The notes under the pieces were generated by a model. It was not told where the DNA came from. It ran no database searches and saw only the letters and a list, made by a program, of their open reading frames with translations. A program made the position numbers and the translations under genes. From NCBI RefSeq assembly GCF_004340985.1, contig NZ_SLYB01000003.1:62001-126000 (forward strand): 64,000 nt of DNA, in the 5' to 3' direction. Source of the DNA: Cricetibacter osteomyelitidis. Lineage in GTDB: Bacteria > Pseudomonadota > Gammaproteobacteria > Enterobacterales > Pasteurellaceae. Shown in pieces: positions 59,827 through 64,000 of this stretch (the stretch's first letter is position 1; every line of letters begins with the position of its first letter).

Positions 59827-60804
59827 TTATCCCTTTTCCACCAACATCCGACTCAGTCCATCCATTAAAATCAGTTCCTGATTGACTGCGTTAATTGATC
59901 TCAAATCCGACCGCACTTTTTGTATGATATTGCAGTGATTCAACAATGTCAGTATGGACTGACGCTCAGCAAATTGCTGAACGGCAGTAGCGAAATCCTG
60001 ACAAATCCAACCGCTTTGAATATTGAGTTTGGCTTTCACCGTATCGGATAAAAATCCTGACAGCCAATCCAACTGCTGAAAGAGAATTTCCGTTTCAAAG
60101 TGCGGTAGGATTTGTAAAATATCTGAACGGGTGTAGAACCGCCAAAATTGAGCCATTAGGGTTTTACGTTTGCTCAGTAAATCCTGTTGCAAGCAATCCA
60201 AAGCGCTGAGCGGTCGATAGTGGCAAATCTGCAGAGCGATAGAAATATCGGCAATATCGCCCTGATATTGCGATTGCAGCCAATTTAAGCTCACATCAGC
60301 TTTAGGAGCGTTGAATATCCAAGCCTGACAACGGCTGTAAATGGTTGCCAATAACGGAGCGGATAAATCGGCTTGCAATAAAAAATAGGTATTCGGTCGC
60401 GGTTCTTCCAGTGTTTTCAACAAAGCATTGGCAGCGGCTTCCGTTAAACGCTCCGCACCTTGCAGATACACCACTTTGTTGCCGTTTTGTTGGGCGTGCT
60501 GGCTGACTTTTTCATTGATTTCCCGCACTTGATCGATGCCGATATCTTTATTTTCGACAGGTGCCAACAAATAAAAATCCGGATGATTTTGTGCAACAAA
60601 TAGCTGACAAGCATGACAATGCCCGCAAGGTTGCTCTGAATCTGCTTGCCGGCATAAAATACGTTGAGCCGCCACATTGATCAACTGTTCAATGCCTAAC
60701 CCGCTGTCGGCTTTAAACAGCAGGGAATGATGACCGTGGCCTTGTTGAAAGGCTTGCACGATTTGCTGATACTGTGGCTGTAACCAAGGGTATAACGGGT
60801 TCAT
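59827..60804 (-). CDS. holB: DNA polymerase III delta-prime subunit
   Basis: 325 aa from the ATG at 60804 ([14 protein letters not shown]), which overlaps the tmk stop by one base (TAATG); the frame is open to 60822 but the overlap start matches the family. Clamp-loader subunit. Seen: HHSLLFKADSGLGIEQLI (a Walker-like loop, degenerate as normal in delta-prime), zinc-binding CRQADSEQPCGHCHAC, and LLKTLEEPRPNTYFLL. Several uptake words. Part of mltG-tmk-holB-tatD. Confidence 0.94.
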   Translation of the reverse strand: MNPLYPWLQPQYQQIVQAFQQGHGHHSLLFKADSGLGIEQLINVAAQRILCRQADSEQPCGHCHACQLFVAQNHPDFYLLAPVENKDIGIDQVREINEKVSQHAQQNGNKVVYLQGAERLTEAAANALLKTLEEPRPNTYFLLQADLSAPLLATIYSRCQAWIFNAPKADVSLNWLQSQYQGDIADISIALQICHYRPLSALDCLQQDLLSKRKTLMAQFWRFYTRSDILQILPHFETEILFQQLDWLSGFLSDTVKAKLNIQSGWICQDFATAVQQFAERQSILTLLNHCNIIQKVRSDLRSINAVNQELILMDGLSRMLVEKG

Positions 60805-61430
60805 TATAGTGAATTTATCCAATTTTTGACCGCACTTTGAATATCCGCAGTCACTTGTTCCAAAGTCTGATCCGCTTTGATTAACGCGGCTTTCGGGTTA
60901 TTTTGCACTAATGCCAAATAACGGGCTCTGGCACGATCAAAAAAATCAATATGTTGTTGTTCGATACGATCCAACGCTCCGCGACCTTTCGCCCGTTCTA
61001 AACCGATTCGCGGATCAATATCCAAATACAAGGTGAAATCCGGTTCAAAATCACCCAAAATCGCCTGTTTAAGCTGATTCAACAACCCGATATCCAACCC
61101 TCGACCACCGCCTTGATAGGCTTGGGTGGACATATCGTGACGATCTCCGATCACCCATTTTCCGTCGGCTAATGCAGGTTGGATCACAGTTTCCACCAGT
61201 TGCGTGCGGGATGCGTACATCATCAACAATTCCGCTTTATCCGTGGTATGTTCGCCATCAATACCTTCTTTCCATAAGGTTCGCAAAGCTTCTGCAATCG
61301 GTGTACCGCCCGGTTCGCGGGTGCTGATAAACTCAATATGTTGTTGTTGCAAAATCTGCTGCACCGCTTGTAATGCCGTGGTTTTCCCCGCCCCTTCCAA
61401 GCCTTCGATCACAATAAATTTTCCGTTCAT
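60804..61430 (-). CDS. tmk: Thymidylate kinase
   Basis: 208 aa from the ATG at 61430 ([18 protein letters not shown]), chosen because GGAA lies 7 bases upstream and it matches the E. coli N-terminus; the longer open frame to 61514 overlaps mltG. Phosphorylates dTMP to dTDP. Seen: P-loop GLEGAGKTT, the DRX motif region [16 protein letters not shown], and [19 protein letters not shown]. One-base overlap with holB. Confidence 0.95.
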   Translation of the reverse strand: MNGKFIVIEGLEGAGKTTALQAVQQILQQQHIEFISTREPGGTPIAEALRTLWKEGIDGEHTTDKAELLMMYASRTQLVETVIQPALADGKWVIGDRHDMSTQAYQGGGRGLDIGLLNQLKQAILGDFEPDFTLYLDIDPRIGLERAKGRGALDRIEQQHIDFFDRARARYLALVQNNPKAALIKADQTLEQVTADIQSAVKNWINSL

Positions 61431-61452
61431 TTTATTTTCCATTATTCTGTTA

Positions 61453-62487
61453 TTACTTCTTTTTTTGGCTGCGATACCAACGCAAATAGTCCTGCACGGC
61501 ACGATTATGTTCATCTAACGTTTTACTGAACTTATGTCCGCCGCTGCCGTCCGCCACAAAATACATAAATGCGGTTTTTTCCGGTTTCGCCACCGCCATT
61601 AAGGATTTTTCGCTCGGCATGGCAATTGGGGTCGGCGGTAAGCCGTCAATAACATAGGTATTGTAAGCCGTTGGTGTTTCTAAATCTTTTTTGCGGATAT
61701 TACCTTTGTAATCATCCCCCATTCCATAAATCACCGTGGGATCCGTTTGTAACTTCATCCCTGTTTTCAAACGGTTTACAAATACGGAAGCCACTTTGCC
61801 CCGCTCACTATCAAGGGCAGTTTCTTTTTCCACAATGGATGCCAAAATCAACATTTCATAAGGTTTTTTTAACGGTACATCCTTATCTCGTTGCTGCCAA
61901 GCCATATCCAGCGTTTTTTGCATACGATCCGTTGCCCGTTTTAACAAAGCTACATCAGTGGAATTGGGCGTGTAGTTGTAAGTATCGGGATAAATCCAAC
62001 CTTCCAAACTCGTGGTTTCCGGCAAGCCTAATAAGGTAATGATTTCTTTTGGATTTTTCTCTTTCAAGGTATTTTCTAAGTGCGGTGCGTTTTCTAAGGA
62101 TTTCAGTACCTGTTTCACGGTTTCGCCATCGGTAAATCGTAAGGCAAATTGCACTTCTTTGCCGGAGTTAAACAATTTCAATAAATCTGCGGTATTTTTC
62201 ACCGCACTTATATCGTAAGTCCCGGCTTTGATTTGGCTATATTTCGGATCAAATTTGATCACCCAAGGCAACGATTTTTCCAGTAAAGTGCTTTTCGGCA
62301 AAATCTGTTGTTCCGCCAAAAGTGCGGTAAGTTTTTTGCCGTTTGTACCTTTTTCAAGAGTGAATAGTTGATCTTTTTGTACGGAAATCGGTTGTTCAAG
62401 GGATTGTTGTAATTTATTAAATCCCCAAAGCCCTACGCCTGCAGCGGCAATCAGCACAATCAATAACAGAATACAAAATTTTTTCAT
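61453..62487 (-). CDS. mltG: Endolytic murein transglycosylase MltG (YceG)
   Basis: 344 aa. Cleaves nascent glycan strands at the inner membrane and helps set glycan length. Seen: one N-terminal membrane anchor ([18 protein letters not shown], about 4-21), a LysM-like region, then the YceG domain with [42 protein letters not shown] with the catalytic Glu, and [12 protein letters not shown]...[17 protein letters not shown]. First gene of the mltG-tmk-holB-tatD run. Three uptake words inside. Confidence 0.95.
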   Translation of the reverse strand: MKKFCILLLIVLIAAAGVGLWGFNKLQQSLEQPISVQKDQLFTLEKGTNGKKLTALLAEQQILPKSTLLEKSLPWVIKFDPKYSQIKAGTYDISAVKNTADLLKLFNSGKEVQFALRFTDGETVKQVLKSLENAPHLENTLKEKNPKEIITLLGLPETTSLEGWIYPDTYNYTPNSTDVALLKRATDRMQKTLDMAWQQRDKDVPLKKPYEMLILASIVEKETALDSERGKVASVFVNRLKTGMKLQTDPTVIYGMGDDYKGNIRKKDLETPTAYNTYVIDGLPPTPIAMPSEKSLMAVAKPEKTAFMYFVADGSGGHKFSKTLDEHNRAVQDYLRWYRSQKKK

Positions 62488-62664
62488 AAGGCATCATAAA
62501 TTAAAAATAAAATCCGCTTAAGTTTACCATAGCTCACTAATTACTAACAGCATGACTTACAGCTTGTTTATATAAATGTTAAGGGCTATAATTTAACCAT
62601 TTATCGCTTCATTTTGAGTAAATTCATTTCTTTTTTGTTTAGCATTTCAATTAAGGATTATATT

Positions 62665-64000
62665 TTGGATACCCTATCAGAACTGGTTACTAATCATTCT
62701 CTCGCTATTGTCGTCGCCTTATTAGTCATCGCGATCATTTTATTTATGCAAAATAAATTACGCATGGATGTGATTGCCTTAATAGTTTTACTGGGCTTTT
62801 CGCTCAGCGGTATTCTTACTACGCAAGAAGTCTTTGCCGGTTTTAGCGATACCAACGTTATTTTGATCGGTTTACTGTTTATTGTGGGCGAATCCTTGGT
62901 ACGCACAGGAATTGCCTATCAAGTCAGCGAAAGTATTATGCGGCTGGCAAAAAACAGCGAAGTTCGGGTATTAATCTTGCTGATGTTGGCTGTTGCCGGT
63001 TTAGGGGCGTTTATGAGTTCCACCGGTGTGGTGGCGATTTTTATTCCCGTTGTTATGGCTATTTGCCGTCAAATGAATGTGTCGCCGAAACGTTTGATGA
63101 TGCCGTTGAGCGTGGCGGGATTAATCAGCGGTATGATGACTCTGATCGCAACCGCACCGAATCTTGTGGCTAATGCCGAATTAATGAAAGAAACCGGACA
63201 ACGCCTGCACTTCTTTTCTTTCACGCCAATCGGTTTATTGATTTTATTGTTGGGTATTGGTTATATGCTGCTCACGCGTCATTGGCTCGGTGCGAATGAC
63301 GAAGCTACTGAATCGCATGATAGAAATCGTTCCATTAACGACCTTATTACCGAATATCAACTTACCGGCAGGAGCAAAAGTTTGGTTATTCGAGCCGGTT
63401 CACCGCTTATCGGTAAACAGCTGGATGAGATTCATCTACGCTCTCAATATAATATTAATGTGCTCACCATCGAGCGTTGGCAACATTTTCGTCCCGTGTA
63501 TATCAGTCCGCTCGGTACCACGGAACTCAAAGAAAAAGATATTTTGCTCATTGATTTCACGAATAGGGAACTTAATTTAGAAGATTTTTGTAATGAATAT
63601 TCACTTGCTATCGCCCCGCTGCGGAATCATTCCTTTACCCGTCAAGTCAAATCCATCGGTATGGCGGAAATCACTCCGTCACCGGAATCTAACGCTCTCG
63701 GCAAAACAGTGCGTGATTTACATTTACGCTCTGAATCCGGTATCAATATTTTAGGTATTAAACGACCGGATGAAATTATTAGCGAAAAACTTTCCGATGC
63801 GGAATTTAAAGCCGGTGATTTGATGTTGGTGGTCGCCGAATGGAAACAATTACAACAATTTCGTGCACAAAATAAAGATTTCTTTATCGTCAATTATCCG
63901 ACGGAAGTCGCCCAGGCATCGCCGGCACAAAGCCAGGCTCCGCATGCTATTTTTTCTATTTTACTGATGGTGCTTTTGATGGTGACAGGATTAGTGCCAA
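62665..64000 (+). CDS. SLC13-type sodium/anion symporter with RCK_C domains, 3' end cut by the window edge
   Basis: 445 codons visible from a TTG at 62665, with AAGGA (62653-62657) seven bases upstream and no in-frame ATG nearby; the frame stays open to the window end. Seen: membrane helices from the start (HSLAIVVALLVIAIILFM), MRLAKNSEVRVLILLMLAVAGLGAFMSSTGVVAIFIPVV-type segments, TLIATAPNLVANAEL (the SLC13/ArsB-like T..PN loop), then two TrkA-C-like domains (about 245-325 and 330-410) before the second membrane half. Resembles HI0608 of H. influenzae, which there neighbours fuc genes. Substrate unknown (sulfate or carboxylate by family). Confidence 0.85.
   Translation, partial: MDTLSELVTNHSLAIVVALLVIAIILFMQNKLRMDVIALIVLLGFSLSGILTTQEVFAGFSDTNVILIGLLFIVGESLVRTGIAYQVSESIMRLAKNSEVRVLILLMLAVAGLGAFMSSTGVVAIFIPVVMAICRQMNVSPKRLMMPLSVAGLISGMMTLIATAPNLVANAELMKETGQRLHFFSFTPIGLLILLLGIGYMLLTRHWLGANDEATESHDRNRSINDLITEYQLTGRSKSLVIRAGSPLIGKQLDEIHLRSQYNINVLTIERWQHFRPVYISPLGTTELKEKDILLIDFTNRELNLEDFCNEYSLAIAPLRNHSFTRQVKSIGMAEITPSPESNALGKTVRDLHLRSESGINILGIKRPDEIISEKLSDAEFKAGDLMLVVAEWKQLQQFRAQNKDFFIVNYPTEVAQASPAQSQAPHAIFSILLMVLLMVTGLVP

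Noticed and set aside
61431-61514. Longer tmk start at 61514
   Set aside because: It overlaps the mltG coding end and adds residues without family support; the ATG at 61430 has a ribosome site and a standard N-terminus.

Overview
The window is chromosomal DNA of a Pasteurellaceae bacterium, of the Haemophilus / Pasteurella / Aggregatibacter / Actinobacillus sensu stricto type. The clearest sign is the 9-base DNA uptake word AAGTGCGGT or its complement. I count roughly fifty copies by eye, about one per 1.2 kb, many as inverted pairs between genes. AT-rich composition, tightly packed operons and Haemophilus-like gene blocks agree (rsmI-lpoA-yraN-diaA-dolP; corC-DUF1523-tatD-holB-tmk-mltG; fucRIKUAP; glp; a protein E adhesin homologue). 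I cannot name the species. No insertion sequence, prophage, CRISPR array or rRNA is visible.

Layout. 1-3.3 kb: two tandem minus-strand TPR/GT41 glycosyltransferase genes related to eukaryotic O-GlcNAc transferase (the first runs off the left edge), set apart from rsmI by a terminator. 3.5-7.7 kb: rsmI, diverging from lpoA-yraN-diaA-dolP. 7.8-13.4 kb: tsaD-topB, secG-tRNA-Leu(GAG), a secreted nuclease, and csdA-csdE. 13.4-18.2 kb: a giant DUF2339 membrane protein and the azlCD amino-acid exporter pair. 18.2-26.1 kb: a complete L-fucose operon, fucI-fucK-fucU-fucA-fucP-fucO, with fucR upstream and a perfect CRP box. 26.3-30.7 kb: metR and the anaerobic focA-pflB operon with an FNR box. 30.9-36.6 kb: hinT-ycfL-nagZ-rlmC, argA with a double ArgR operator, a protein E-like adhesin lipoprotein, and rluA. 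36.7-43.3 kb: formate dehydrogenase N (fdnG with selenocysteine, fdxH, fdnI, fdhE) diverging from fdhD. 43.4-53.4 kb: a glycerol / glycerol-3-phosphate regulon (glpQ, glpK, glpF, glpT, glpABC) with CRP boxes. 53.4-57 kb: an SbmA/YddA-like ABC transporter and a YidE/AspT-type transporter. 57.1-62.5 kb: corC-like, DUF1523, tatD, holB, tmk, mltG. 62.7 kb to the end: the 5' part of an SLC13-type symporter with RCK_C domains.

How it fits together. The middle of the window is a carbon and anaerobic-energy block. Fucose is split to dihydroxyacetone phosphate and lactaldehyde, and FucO reduces lactaldehyde to propanediol. Glycerophosphodiesters, glycerol and G3P enter through GlpQ/GlpF/GlpT/GlpK and the anaerobic dehydrogenase GlpABC. 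Pyruvate is cleaved by PflB to formate, which FocA moves across the membrane and the selenoenzyme FdnGHI can oxidise in the periplasm. CRP and FNR boxes at these promoters match that physiology. The least explained part is the tandem OGT-like pair at the left edge, whose protein substrate is not in the window.
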